Notes: generated by a model from the sequence alone, not told the origin. 64,000 bases of DNA from Theobroma cacao (GCF_000208745.1 NC_030859.1:16452143-16516142), one strand, 5' to 3'; positions 12,188-24,671 are shown, numbered from the stretch's first letter. A program made the numbers and translations.

Positions 12188-12979
12188 ATATTTTAATCAC
12201 TTAGAAAATTGGTTAAAAAATGCACGTGGCTTATTTAGTCATATGGCTTTAAGGTCTATTATTCTACCCTTACTCAAGATTTATTTCTCCCTTAACCCCA
12301 ATAATTAATCCTAAATAGTAGCTAAACCCAAAACCCAATTGCTATACTCACTGAAGCTGTTAACCCCTGAAATTTTGACCACCTAAAATTGAGAGAAAAC
12401 CATAAATCAAAACTAAAATCCATAATGAACCCTAAATTGAGAGTGAATTGAGAAGCTTAAAAGCTTGAAGCTAAGAAAGCTTGAAACCAAGAAAGCTAAT
12501 GGCTCAGAGCTTAGGAGAAAGAAGGAAATCGAGATAAGGAAAAGGAAAAGGAAAAGGTTAAGCTTGTCTAAAAGCGAGGCAGGTTAAAATGCTGATGAAT
12601 TTGTAGTCCCAATATGTTGATTTTTGATAGTCCTAAATGCTTGGTCTACCATTGTGCTTTTGTTGCTGACATTGTATCTATTTACTAATTATTTTGTTGT
12701 GAAATGGAATGAATAGGTCTACCACATGCTAATGCCTTTGTTTTTATAGTATTAAGTTGTGTTCAACATGCTCATTTGTGTTTTTTTTATCTATTATTGT
12801 CTGCCATTTATGTTTTGTTTTATTATCGATTGAGATTTTAAATTTTTTAATCTAGATAAGCTTGATCAAATATGCTTTCATCATGGGAGAACCTTAGTTT
12901 GATCTTGCAAATTTGCATATTGAAATGGGAAGAGGAAGTTGGTGGATGTGCTTGATGTTAACACCATTTGTTGTTTCAG

Positions 12980-14395
12980 TTTATTATAGATGGTAAAAAG
13001 TTTAAAGTATGATTTAAGGTTGATTAGAGGCTTACATTATGAAGATAGGACTAGTTTGAAAATAATTCTAGATGATAAAAGTGTTACTAATACGTATGAA
13101 TTGCTTAAGGAGAAGGGTATTTTTTCTATTTATGTTTAGCATGGGGACAATGCTTAACAGGGTACTCCAATGCTTGAAGCATTGAATGAGGATATGGAGT
13201 TTATGTCATCAGATGATGAATTTGGAGATAGTGATAGTGAAACAGATGACAATGAACGAAAAGGTATAAATGAATAAAATTTTGGTAGGGCATGGTTAAG
13301 TTATGAAAGGGAGGATGAGTTGGCACTGGATAGGGAGAAATTAAAAGAATTTAAAGCAAGTAGAAGATAGGTTGAGGGCTACTACATTAGAAAAATTAGA
13401 TGAGGAAGGCCTACCTATTGGTGAGGCCATTTCTAGAGGCCCAAGATGTAATGAGTCAGTGAACAGATGCATAGTGATCATATTGAATTTAATGACCCAA
13501 GGAGTTATATTTCAACAAACTCGGGGTCTAAAGCTAATGAGGCACAAAAGGTGAGGTCGAGTGGGAGGTTTTGTACTTCGAATATGTTGATATCAAACTT
13601 CTTTATGGGTCAATCTTTCAAAGATCCAGGACACTTCAAAGTTATTCTGTGCAAGTATAATATGGCTAAGCATTCTGCTTTTATCTACAAGAAAAATGAC
13701 AATGTAAGAGTAAGAGCTAAATGTGCTGTAATTGGCTATGAGTGGGGGATATTAGCTTTGAAGCACAAGAATGACAATTCGTTTAGAGTGAAAACATATC
13801 TTGGAACCCACCATTGTCTGCCAACAAATAAGAACAAGCAAGTGACAACAAAGGTGGTGACTAGGAAGTTGAAAGACGATATCATTAAGATATAATTCTT
13901 AAGGGCAAGAAAAATTAAAGAATTGGTGAGATATAAGCTAGGCAGGACAGTTGGCCTCCTAAAGGCTAAAAAAGCCAAGCAAAAAGTGATGAAGCAAGTG
14001 TAAAAGAATTGTGTAAAGGAGTTCAAAAGATGAGAGTATGCTAATGAGCTTCTGGAGACAAATGAAGGATCAACCATTAAAATAAAGGTGGATAAGTCTA
14101 CAACAGATGAGGTAGAAATGTTTTAACGAATGTAAATTTGCTTTGAGGCACTGAAGAACAATTTTCAAAAGGCTATAGACTTATATTTGGGTTCAATGGT
14201 TGTTTCTTAAAGTGTTTAGTCAAAAAAATAGATGTTGGTTGTTGTTGGCTATGGGAACAACCAAATGTTTTTATAGCATGGGTAGTGATTAGTGGAGTTG
14301 AGAACAAAGACCATCCAAAATGGTTTTTGGAGCTATTATGTGATGATCTCGACATCGAAGATGAAATAGGGTGGACCATCATGAGTTACATGCAA
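12980..14395 (+). pseudogene. Degenerate MuDR-type (MULE) transposase
   Basis: The best piece is 13467-13895. It reads as the MuDR family DNA-binding domain, with FMGQSFKDPGHFKVILCKY, then KNDNVRVRAKC and FRVKTYLGTHHC. Upstream (13190-13290) is an acidic stretch (SSDDEFGDSDSETDDNE), as often precedes that domain. Downstream (about 14130-14390) broken frames match the start of the transposase core, with a remnant of the 'FIGLDGCHLKG' region followed by the 'LLLAMG' strand. Stops and frameshifts interrupt all of it, and the rest of the DDE core and the zinc knuckle are missing. It is therefore a dead fragment. The adjacent MULE-type repeat at 11796-12187 could be its left terminus; no matching right terminus was found. 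Confidence 0.65.
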
Positions 14396-15800
14396 AAGGT
14401 ATTTTCTAAAATCAATTCTTCATTATAAAAAGGTCTTTGATTATCATGTGCTATTATATTGTTACTGTTATGTAATTCTTTTTTTTTTTTGAAAATTATG
14501 CAATTTTTTGTTGGGTGCCATAGCTAAAATTATTATGAACTTTATAATTACAATATAATTCAATAAAACAAAAGCTAGCATAAAAAACCATCGAAACTCC
14601 TAGTTCCTAAATTCAGAGATGTTCAGGAAATTCAATAAAGTTAATTAAAACACTATCAAGGCCCATAACAGCTAAACAAAACACAAATCAATTTTTTTTC
14701 TATGCAATAAATTTGTCTGAATAGTCTTAGCTTGCACGTTGGAGGAATTCTTACTGCTTGAACTTGCATATGCTATCCAAACCATTAATACTCCAAATAT
14801 ACTTTGTCCGCGTCATTGTCCATTAACTCCATCTCCTTTCACTTGGTTATATTACAAATCTAATGGATGTCCGAATGTTACGTTAATTATGGACCAACCA
14901 TACCTCCAGCTACTTGTCTGAATGTAAGATCAATGAGATTTGAAAATGCCCAAATCCCTACTCATTATGCCACCATGTTAATCTTATTAAAATTGATTTC
15001 ATCTCTCGTCATGTGTAGTCCACACAATGATAGCCCTACTCCTCTACAAATAAAGACTTATCAATTTAAATTTAAAATCAGATAGTCTAAAGCAACCTCA
15101 TTCCTCTTTAAACAAAATCACTACCAACCTTGAATTTAAATTGATCTTCTCCACATTGATATGGAGAGTCCTACTCCAACTCAATCAACCTTTCATATCC
15201 ATTTCATATGCTGATTAAGAATTTCTATTAACATAATCCAGTGTCACATCTTTTCCTATCCACCACACAACTTCATTCACCAACTCACATTATCAACTAA
15301 CATACATTAGTTATCAACATTTATCTAAAAATAATTAGAACTCTTAAAGTCTTCCTTTAATTTAAATGAACTTCTAAACATACTGTCCAACCTCTTAAAC
15401 TTCTTCACCACTTTCCTATTTCAATTCGAATTCCATTCCCATTTAAAAACTCTTAAACCAAATCAAATTTTTATCACTTACTATCTCCATCTTATACATC
15501 TATAACTCTAAGTTAAAGGAAGCCCCAGAGGGTTTCCCATAAGTTGACAAGTGGTGGCTTTAAAGTTGGACGCGTGGCTCTCTCAAAATGGTTTTCAAGA
15601 TTGTGTTGAGCATTACACCTAGCCATTTGAAAAGCATTTTGGGGCTTGCTTTGCTGGCCATTTGAAGAAGGCTTTCGGCAGTTTGGTTTGCCTTTGCCAT
15701 GGGCTTACTTGTCCTTGTCATTTTACTCTTGCCAATTGCCATAGGTTTTTCCTTGCTGCCTCATTCTTTTTTTCTCCCTCATGTTTCTTCTGTTTATCTA
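14396..15800. other. No identifiable gene; possible old retroelement debris
   Basis: Plus-strand frames at 14739-14921 and 14867-15085 have no domain. The minus strand gives longer but stop-broken translations that could be retroelement debris, but no motif is clear enough to name. Position 15560-15742 is locally more GC-rich, also without a recognisable product. Confidence 0.3.
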
Positions 15801-18031
15801 CAGTGATGTGAAAATGTATCATGTTCTTCTACAGTGATGTTAGAATTTTTTGTTTATGGAGATTTGAACCAATGGCTTCGATTTGTATGATTGATCAACG
15901 TGGCTTGCTTGAATTCGATGTCGTGTTTCGATCATTTGCCCTATCTTCTCGATGGCAATCGTCGCTCTTCAACTGTCCTTGCTAGACTCTTCAACTGTCC
16001 TTGCTGAGGCTGTTTTGAGGTTCAAGAAGATTATTGCGATATTTTTGCTTTACCATTTTCTTCTTCTTTCTATTTGTATTCTTTTCCTTTTTCTATTTAT
16101 GCTTTTATGTGTTTCTGTGTTGACTGCTTCAATTTCAAGTTTTGAGGTTTGACACCACTTGTGTCTTTTGGATTGTTTTAGATTTCTTACATTTTCTTTA
16201 TTCCTTGAGTTGCTTTGTGATTAGTTATAGCTATTTTTTTTTTTTGTTTCTCTGAGCCATAGGATTCAAAGGGCTCTATTTGAATGAAATTTCTTTATTT
16301 TCTATGTTAAAATAGATTGTCTTTGTTTATTTTTTTTCTTTGTTCTTATTGTTTAGACAAAGCAGACATTAAGCATGAAAACATATATATTATTTATAGT
16401 TCAATTTACTAATGTGATATAAAACCCTTTTATAAGATGACATTGTTTTACAAAGTCTTTTTTTTTTTTGTTTATGTATAAACGTGGTTTTATTGTTATG
16501 TTGTTCTTTTAAGACAGCTTTAGATGATGTATATACAAATTTAATTAAGGTAATGTAATTTACAATTTCAAACCTTTTATGCTACAAAAAATGGAAAAAA
16601 GAATCTTCTTTGATGGAAAATGCCTGTATACGCAGGAAACAAGTCTTTTGATCTTATTCTTTTGTTTAAAATTTTATGATATAAAATCTTTAAAAAAAAG
16701 AATTTTATGATATAGAAAACTGTAGCTTTATAGGTAAATGTTATTGTAGTTGTGAATATATTGTTTTATTTATAGTTAAATTAAGATTAATTGATATAGA
16801 TAACAAAAAAAAGATAAGTCTTTTTAGTGAAATTTAAATTGTTTCTTCCATTTGTTTACTTGGAGACAAGATTTTGGAAATCATGTAATTATAGAAATAT
16901 TGTTCTATAAATCATGTATTCATTGTTCAGTAAGTCATATTCTAAAAATTTTGATGTTAATACGTTGGGTTCCTAACGTTTTGTCCTGCCTAGAATTTAA
17001 ATAAGTAATTAATGAAACAAAATGATGCAGATTATAATATACTTATTAGTTGAAGTCTAAGTAAATTTGATATTTCATTGCTTGGTCCAGATAAATAATT
17101 TATAGTATTAAATCTTGAAATTTGAGATCAAGAATACACCATATTTGATCTTTCACTGTCCTATTTCTAGCAGCATCCCATTCATCTCCACTTTATTTTT
17201 CATAAAGTAAACATGATTGACAGTAATCAAGCAGCCACCATAATAATATTTTTATAGGGTTTTTTTGCACCTTTTTTATTGGTATTTTGCTCCTTAGAAT
17301 ACATTTTGTTTATTTTCTTATTGTCTCATATCATTTATATTTACTTCGTTATTTTCCTTTTGTAGCAAACTTGGATCAAGCAATTGATTATTCGTGTGAG
17401 GTGGGCTCTGGTAGGCCAACAAATTGTTTTTGAATTTGATTATTCTACTTTACAAAGTAAGCCCGCTCAATTTTTAAATTTAATTCTTTCCCTTTTTATT
17501 AGATATTTTTTTTTCTTACTTTCTTTTTTATGTGTAAAATATCATTATTCTTTTCATATGGAAATTTTTTTACATATTATTCTAGAATGAGATAGAAACA
17601 CATCATTTGCTTTTAACTTCATTTATATCTATATTATTATTCTTATGATATATTGATTTTTAAGCTTAAATTAACTGCTTTATAGTGTTCAAAAAATGTT
17701 TATGTTTTTATCAAATTTAAAATGCTCACTTTATCTTTTTATAATATTCTGTATATATGAATAGCCTAACTTGCTATTCAATAGAATTTGATTCTTAGAT
17801 GAATGCATCAAGGTTTAAAGTCAATTGTTCACTAAGATGACATTTATAATGTCTGCTTTTATTACTGTTCTGATTTAGTGTTCTACTCAGAGAAATAACA
17901 TCTTAGATAAATTATATTCCCTATGTTTCTAAAATATGATTCCACATTTATTCTGCAGCTTATATTGTGCACTATTTTTAGTAATTTTTCTTTTCAACTC
18001 TATCTTTACTTCGTTCACTACTACGCATAAT
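15801..18031. other. T-rich region left of the Copia insertion, probably Helitron 5' non-coding DNA
   Basis: The sequence is strongly T-rich on the plus strand, matching the composition of 20651-21240 on the other side of the inserted Copia element. That suggests one continuous leader of the Helitron. The Helitron 5' terminus (a TC preceded by A) was not pinned down; candidates such as a|tcttctcgatgg near 15944 have no independent support. Confidence 0.35.
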
Positions 18032-18036
18032 GTAAT

Positions 18037-18515
18037 TGTAGAGTTTTAAGTTGACTAGAATTCTAGATCTTATTTAATTAGGATTATTGTTTGTGTACAA
18101 CATTGAGTAGTTGTATAGTTTTAAACTTCTTATTCTACATCAAGTCCTAATCACATTCTACTTTGGACTTTTTATATTATAAAAGTGGTTCTCTAGGCTT
18201 AAGCATTGAAAATAGTGCTTTGAGAGCTCTAGAGAGGGGACACCTTGTAACTCTGTCTTTTGCTCTAGGTGGAGCTAGAGTGGTTTGGGTGAGTGTTCTT
18301 GGGAGGTTATTGAGAAAGAGTGTGCAAGAGATCTTAGGTTGGTTTGGGGAACCATAGAGGTCAACTTGTTGTACTTTAATTTCTCAATAATAGAAAGAAC
18401 AATTTCACTTCGTGGACGTAGGTAAGAAACCGAACCACGTAAATTCTTATGTTTTTCTGTTTTCTTGATTTCTCTCGGTGTTATCTTTGTTGTTTTTTAG
18501 GCAATTTTCACAACA
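18037..18515 (+). repeat. 5' LTR of the 2.6-kb Copia element
   Basis: This 479-base direct repeat matches 20167-20645 without gaps. It contains a TATA-like tatattataaaag at about 18172, a plausible Pol II start region. Confidence 0.9.
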
Positions 18516-18518
18516 AAC

Positions 18519-18530
18519 TGGTATCAGAGC
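18519..18530 (+). other. Primer-binding site (initiator Met tRNA)
   Basis: The word tggtatcagagc begins four bases after the LTR end. It is the usual Copia minus-strand primer site. Confidence 0.85.
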
Positions 18531-18559
18531 TCCGGGTTTAGTAAATTCAGGATTCAACA

Positions 18560-19931
18560 AGGATGTCGAAAGTTACTAGTTCTACGAATTTTTTAATTGA
18601 GAAGTTTGATGAGAAAACTAGTTTCATGTAGTGGCAGAGAATGATGAAAGATCTCCTTGTGTAACAAGGTTTAACGCACCCCTAGCTAGGAAAGGAGAAA
18701 GGGCAACAAGATGACATGAAAGATGTTGAATGGGTAGAGTTAGAGCAAAGGTGTGTGAGCACTATTCGACTTTGTATTGGAGATAACGTGTTTAACCATG
18801 TTATTGATGAGAGTTATTGATGAAGATTCTGCTCCAAGATTGTGGGCAAAGTTAGAGAAGATTTACTTGACGAAAAGTCTTTTCAACAAGTTGCAGCTTA
18901 GGAGAAAGTTGTATTGCTTAAAGATGGAGGAGAATGAAGACCTCATGAAGCATATGAATAAATTCAATGGGATCATTGATCAGTTGAAGAAGGTTGATGT
19001 GAAGGTGGAAGAAGAGAAAAAGGCATTGTTGTTCCTAGCTTCGCTTCTAGACTCCTATGAGGTATTTGTGGAATCTTTTATATGTGGGATGGATACAATA
19101 ACGTTAGAACAAGCACAAGCAATGCTAATGTCTCATGAAGCCTGAAAGAAAAGTAAGGAAAGGGATAGAGATCCAAATGGCTTGGCATTGGTAACTGAGG
19201 TTCGTAAGAGGAAGTCAACCAGTATGGGATCTAAGGGTGGCAAGTCTAGATCCAAAAATGTTCAGTGCTTTCAATGCAAAGGGTATGAAAATATTAAAAG
19301 GGATTGTCCTACAAAAGGGGATGAAAGTAACGAGAACAAAGGTGAGTGTGCTTTCGTTGTTGAAGGTGATGATTGTGATGTCCTTACAATCTCAGAAAAT
19401 ATGAATGCAAATTCTGATTGGTATTTAGATTCTACTTCTGTCACTCATATATGTTATCAAAAAGATTGTTTTGATTTACTTCAAGAAGGGGTGGCTGGGA
19501 ATTTGACTTTGGGTAATAAGTCAATAATGAAGTTCATGGGTCTTGGAGTGGTGAAAATCAAAATTTTTGATGGGGTTGTGCGTTCTTTGGGTGGTGTGGC
19601 CTATGTCCTAGAGATGCGTAAGAATCTAATATCATTAAGCCTATTAGACTCCAAAGGGTATGGATATTCTGCTTGTGATGGAGTGGTAAAAGTCACACAA
19701 GGCGACATGGTCCTAATGAGGGGGAATTTGCATAATGACTTGTATCATCTAGAATGTGAGGCCTCGAAAGGATGGGAATGGTGCACAGGGGATGGTAGCT
19801 ACCAAAGTGAGATTTCATTTGCCAAGGAGGTGATGAAAGATTCCCATGGTGTAGACAATGGTGAAAGGACGAAAAATCTTGCTAGTAGTGAATTAGAAGG
19901 GTCGTCGAGGTCCCTTTCCGAAGTCAATTAG
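18560..19931 (+). pseudogene. Broken Copia gag with zinc knuckle and start of protease
   Basis: The opening frame (18563 onward) shows the gag start but has several stops. The frame 18777-19145 covers the UBN2-type gag core, with EKIYLTKSLFNKLQLRRKLY, and ends at a stop. The next frame, 19182-19931, carries a knuckle CFQCKGYENIKRDC, in which the CCHC histidine is replaced by Asn, and then WYLDSTSVTHIC, where the protease D-S-G triad reads D-S-T. It continues through the region before integrase (LISLSLLDSKGYGY) and stops before any integrase core. The changes at zinc and catalytic residues indicate loss of function. Confidence 0.85.
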
Positions 19932-20166
19932 TGCCATTGACTTGACGGCTACACATGTGCATTGGTCGTTTTGTAGAATTGAGTGTTGGACCATGCTTGA
20001 TTCGGTATGTGTAGTCGTGGTAATTATAAAGGCCAATGATTTGGAAAGTCTTATGCTTGGAGAGTTGTTTAAGGTGTTGGAAAGTAGGTGGGGTTAGGAA
20101 GTTGCAATTAAGTGCGACTGGTGGAAGAGGTTTAAGGAGTTTGAATTCAAGTCAAAGGTGGAGATT

Positions 20167-20645
20167 TGTTGAGTTTTAGGTTGACTAGAATTCTAGATCT
20201 TATTTGATTAGGATTCTTGTTTGTGTACAACATTGAGTAGTTGTATGGTTTTAAACTTCTTATTCCATATCAAGTACTAATCACATTCTACTTTGGACTT
20301 TTTATATTATAAAAGTAGATCTCTAGGCTTTAGAATTGAAAGTAGTGCTTTGAGAGCTCTAGAGAGGGGACACCTTGTAACTTTGTCTTTTGCTCTAGGT
20401 GGAGCTAGAATGGTTTGGGTGAGTGTTATTGGGAGGTTATTGAGAAACAATGTGCAAGGGATCTTGGGTTGGTTTGGAAAATCATAGAGGTCAATTTATT
20501 GTACTTTAATTTCTCAATAATAGAAAGAACAGTTTCATTTCGTGGACGTAGGCAAGAGGCCGAACCACATAAATTCTTGTGTTTTTCTATTTGCTTGATT
20601 TCTCTAGGTGTTATCTTTATTATTTCTTGGGTAATTTCCACAACA
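20167..20645 (+). repeat. 3' LTR of the 2.6-kb Copia element
   Basis: It matches 18037-18515 and is preceded by a purine-rich tract (caaaggtggagatt). Short frames within it are LTR sequence, not genes. Confidence 0.9.
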
Positions 20646-21240
20646 GTAATGCTTTATAATCTGTTCATAGTTTTTGTCTCATTTTATGTTTTCTGTTTTA
20701 TGTCTGCTTTGTTGACATTATTGATTGATTTTTTAAATTTGGGAGATTTTTTTAATCAATTAATGTTATTGTTATTTGTTATTTTATTCTTTTTTATGAT
20801 TTCCATTTGTAACTTCGACAACTCTTCATACTATTTTCTTTACTATTCAAATATTATTTGAACCTTCTTTTGTGCTCCTTACAATTTTTCCCTCTATTTA
20901 CTTAAACCCACAGATTCCTATCTTGATGACACTGTGAAGTGGTTTTTCTATATTTTTTAATAGCCTATTTGTTAATTTAAAGCCCAACAGTTGTTGGAGC
21001 TACCAACGCATACTGTAAAGTGTTTTCATTCACCTTTCTTTTAACTTTTAGCGTATTATTTTGTTGTTTGTTCTTTTCATTTCTCGCGTTGCTTCTTTTA
21101 AATGAGTATCACTTAATTGCAGTTACTTTAAATTTTAGCATGAATCTCTCTTTATTCAAAATACATTTGGCTTGATTTCTTATATATAGACCTTGCCTGC
21201 ACTATTTACTTTTTTCCCTCTTCAAATTTTGAGCTGAAAT

Positions 21241-21690
21241 ATGATCATGGATAAACTCAATCAAGCAAAACAAAATAGACATAAAAGATTGAAATTGATG
21301 AGAGCAAAACAAAAATCTAGAGTTAAAAATCTTATGAATTCATTCACAATTATATCTGATAACAACACTCCATTTTTCAAGCAAGGTGATCATTGTTCAC
21401 TTCAATCGAACAACATAAATATTTTGACAATTAAAAACCCTAAATCACCTGGTTCTGTCCAACAATATAATTGTGCATACAATGTTATTGATGTGCTTGT
21501 TGGTGGGCAAGTCACAGTTCATTCAATTGTGAATGCTGAGGGTGAATTACAGATAACTTCGTTGAACCCATTACCGCCAGTTTTGGTTTTGGTTCACCCA
21601 ATGTTGTTTGTAATACAAGAGAAGTCAACTTTACAACTTTACCTAGAGCTAGTTCCAGTAAATATCTTGCATGTAATACTAGGTCCTTGA
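21241..21690 (+). pseudogene. Leader frame of the Helitron protein
   Basis: This open frame of 149 codons starts with a Lys/Arg/Gln-rich stretch (KQNRHKRLKLMRAKQKSR), similar in style to the basic starts of plant Helitron proteins. It has no clear domain of its own. It lies 390 bases before the cysteine-rich Rep segment and on the same strand, so I treat it as the first exon of the broken Helitron gene. An independent small gene is possible. Confidence 0.4.
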
Positions 21691-22079
21691 TTGATGATCT
21701 ATCTTGGAATCATCAATAAACCAATTTTCCATTTTCCCTAGCTGAATCAAGCAATGCTTTCGATGGCAATATTATTGGTAAACTTTTTCTCCCATAAATT
21801 ATAGATAATATATCATGTTTTGTTTATTTACCTTTTAATTAAATAACCAAAATTAAATATAACTAATATTGAATTAAGATTCTTTTTACATAAATTTATG
21901 AAAGTTACATGGAAGATCAGCTTATTAATCTGATAACTGTGTCTCCCAAACTCACGACCCACTCAAGCGAAGCAACACAATGCAATTACGTAAGTTACAT
22001 AATATAAAAAATTACATTTATAAAGTCATCCTAAGATTTTTTATGAATATCATCATTAAAAAATGTTTTCTTTTTCTCC

Positions 22080-23440
22080 ATGATGCATATAATGGGAACT
22101 TACTCCACCGTTTTTTGCTTTGGAGGACCTAATTATACATGTCCTATTTGCTTGGCTTACATGCGGTATGAAGAAAGATTTGATATTTCAAAAGAAAATA
22201 AGAATCCAACTTTTAGTCTTTGTTGTCAAGAAGGTATAGTGCAAATACCTATTTTTAGACAAACACCTACCTTTTTAGATGACTTAATGATAATACAAAT
22301 CATAGAGGAATAAAGTTCAAAGATAACATAAGGATGTATAATAGTGTATTTCAGTTTATTTCCTTAGGAGCCTAAATTGATAAGTCAATCAACCATAGAT
22401 CAGGACCTTACATATTCAAAATCAATGGTCAAATTCACCATAGAATTGGTTCTCTACTACCTATAACTAGCAACAAGCTTAAGTTTGCTTAATTATACAT
22501 ATACGATACTGAAAATGAAATTACAACATTGCTAATGAATTAATTATTTAAAGTTTAATGAAAATGTTGAACGATAATAATCAAATTGTTAAAGTCTTTA
22601 AAATGGTTAGGGATAGATTAGCAATGACTAATTTTGCTCCCGTTTGACTAAGATTTATAGCATCTTGAGATAATTCACAACTCAACTATAGACCACCAAC
22701 AACTATTGAAATAGCAACTCTAATAGTATGTGATTTAGGACAATATGATAGCCATCAAGACATTGTAGTCGATCATTGTACTGAAGGTCTTAAATGAATA
22801 AATGAACTCCATCTTTCTTTTATGGCCATGCAATATCGTTTTTTTTTTCCTTATGGGGAAGATGGTTACACAACTAATATAAGTTATGTGCATTCACTAG
22901 CGAGGAAAAAACCCAAAAGAAAAAATGTCACAATGTGATAATACTATTCATACATAATTCAACAACGAGCAACTAATAAAAATACTTTATTAAGGGGTGG
23001 TAAGATACTCCAACAATTCATAGTTGACGCATATGCAATTATAGAAGGAGAAAGGTTGCTATACATAAGAAATAATCAAAAAGCTTTAAGATCCGAATTG
23101 TATAGGGGTTTAAAAGACGCCTTTGCAAGAGGTGATAATAATGCAAACACTATAGGAAAATGTATAATATTACCTGCTAGCTTTATGGGGACCTTAGGTA
23201 TTTATTACAAAATTACCAAGACTCCATAACAATCTGTAGACATTATGGTTATCCTGATCTTTTTATCACATTTACATGCAATACTGCATGAAAAGAAATT
23301 CAAACTGCATTAAGCTTAATCCCAAATCAAAAACTAGAACAAAGGCCTGATATAACATCAAGAGTTTTCATATTGAAACTTCGTTATTTAATGAAAGATT
23401 TGATGAAAAACAAACACTTTGGTCATGTTACTACTGGTAA
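22080..23440 (+). pseudogene. Helitron N-terminal domain, broken by stops
   Basis: The first part (22080-22313) reads YTCPICLAYMRYEERFDISK and then FSLCCQEGIVQIP, the cysteine pattern found at the start of plant Helitron replicases. After several broken frames, 22940-23140 gives LLRGGKILQQFIVDAYAIIE, RLLYIRNNQKALRSELYRGL and ARGD, a good match to the Helitron_like_N domain. A weaker piece around 23230-23420 continues it (RHYGYPDLFITFTC by frame changes). At least several in-frame stops and shifts are present, so no intact protein is made. Confidence 0.8.
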
Positions 23441-23557
23441 GGCAATTTTATTTACTTTTTATTTGAAATTTTTAATTAACTAAAATAGTTGGCAATAAAT
23501 TTTTCGATTTTAAACTTTTAATACTTATGAATAATTGTTAATTTTGCATCATCTAGT
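23438..23557 (+). other. Probable intron in the Helitron Rep gene
   Basis: A T/A-rich stretch of about 120 bases lies between ctg|gtaagg and catctag|tcac. Removing it joins the Helitron_like_N part to the TYTIEFQK segment at the position where the family protein is continuous. Confidence 0.5.
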
Positions 23558-24671
23558 CACTTATACCATTGAATTCCAAAAGTGAGGGTTGCCACATGTG
23601 CATATCCTCCTTTAGCTCCATCGTGATCACAACTGCTCATCATTTGAAGATATTGATAAAATCATATCAGCTAAATTACCTTACAAGCATCTAGACCCTA
23701 TTGCACGCCAAGTTGTTGTAGAATTTATGTTTCATGGACCATGTGGTGTTACACATCCAAATTCTCTATGTATGGTTAAGGGATATTGTTCAAAATACTA
23801 CCCAAAAGACTTCCAAACAAGAACTATAATAAATGAAGATGGATTCCCAATATACCGAAAAAGAGACATTCCATACAATATAGCTACCAAAAACAATATT
23901 TAATTAGATAATACATATGTTATACCTCATAATATTGATCTGGTTGTGAAATATCAAGCACACATTAATGTTGAAATTTGTAGCCAATCTAAGGCTATAA
24001 AATACTTATTCAAGTATATCAATAAAGAACTTGAGAGAGTCCGAGTTATCCTAAAAAACACATAGTCAAATAGCCATAATAACCTACAAAACAGAAATTC
24101 AAAAACAGGTGAAAATCAACAACAAAGACAAATTCAAATTGATGAAATTAAAACCTATCTTGACTGTAGATACTTATAATCATATAAAGCATGTTGGAGG
24201 TTTTTTCCTTTTCCAATACACCATAGAGAGCTAGCTATCCAAAGGTTAGTTATCCACTTACTAGAAGAACAAAACATTTACTTTCACGATAATGAGAACA
24301 TATCAAGAGTGATTCATAGACCAGATATTAACAAAACTACTTTTATTGAATGGATAGCCTACAACCAAATTGATGAAATTGGCAGGCACTTACTATATAC
24401 TGATTTTTCCATTGAATATGTTTGGCATCAACAAGAATCTAAATGGAAAAAGAGAAAACAAGGAAAGTTTATAGGTAGAATAAACTATGTTCACCCAGTA
24501 TCAGGAGAATTATATTATTTACGTATGCCATTAAATGTAGTTAAAGGGGCCACTAGCTTCCAACATATTAGGACAGTTGATGGAATTACTTACCAAAAAG
24601 CATGCCAAGTAGTAGGATTGTTAAGAAATGACCAAGAATGGAATGATGCATTACTTCAAGGCTCTCAATGA
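23558..24671 (+). pseudogene. Helitron Rep (HUH nuclease) segment with stops
   Basis: The HUH pair is visible as His-Val-His at 23595-23603, in the context TYTIEFQK(stop)GLPHVHILL. The word EFMFHGPCG and the KYYPKDF segment follow, then IKYLFKYIN near 24000, and an open stretch 24309-24671 with EWIAYNQ, FIGRINYVHPVSGELYYLRM and LRNDQEWNDAL. All are hallmarks of plant Helitron replicases, which nick and join single-stranded DNA. Stop codons fall just before and just after the HUH motif, and again at 23900, 24063, 24176 and 24669, so the nuclease cannot be translated in one piece. Confidence 0.82.

Larger units (their letters stand above)
18037..20645 (+). mobile_element. Copia LTR retrotransposon, 2,609 bp, lacking pol
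   Basis: Two directly repeated 479-base LTRs (18037-18515 and 20167-20645) start TGTAGAG/TGTTGAG and end CACAACA. The element is flanked by the 5-base duplication GTAAT (18032-18036 and 20646-20650). A primer-binding site follows the left LTR and a purine-rich tract precedes the right one. The internal 1,651 bases hold a broken gag and the start of the protease region, then jump to a short non-coding tail. Integrase, reverse transcriptase and RNase H are absent. By hand count the LTRs differ at about 41 of 479 positions, mostly transitions, so the insertion is not recent. It may be an internal-deletion derivative moved by a relative. Confidence 0.92.

Noticed and set aside
13736..14077. Minus-strand frame of 113 codons
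   Set aside because: It is antisense to the MULE transposase remnant and hydrophobic only by composition.
18519..18530. tRNA-like word tggtatcagagc
   Set aside because: It is a 12-base retroelement primer-binding site; no tRNA cloverleaf surrounds it.
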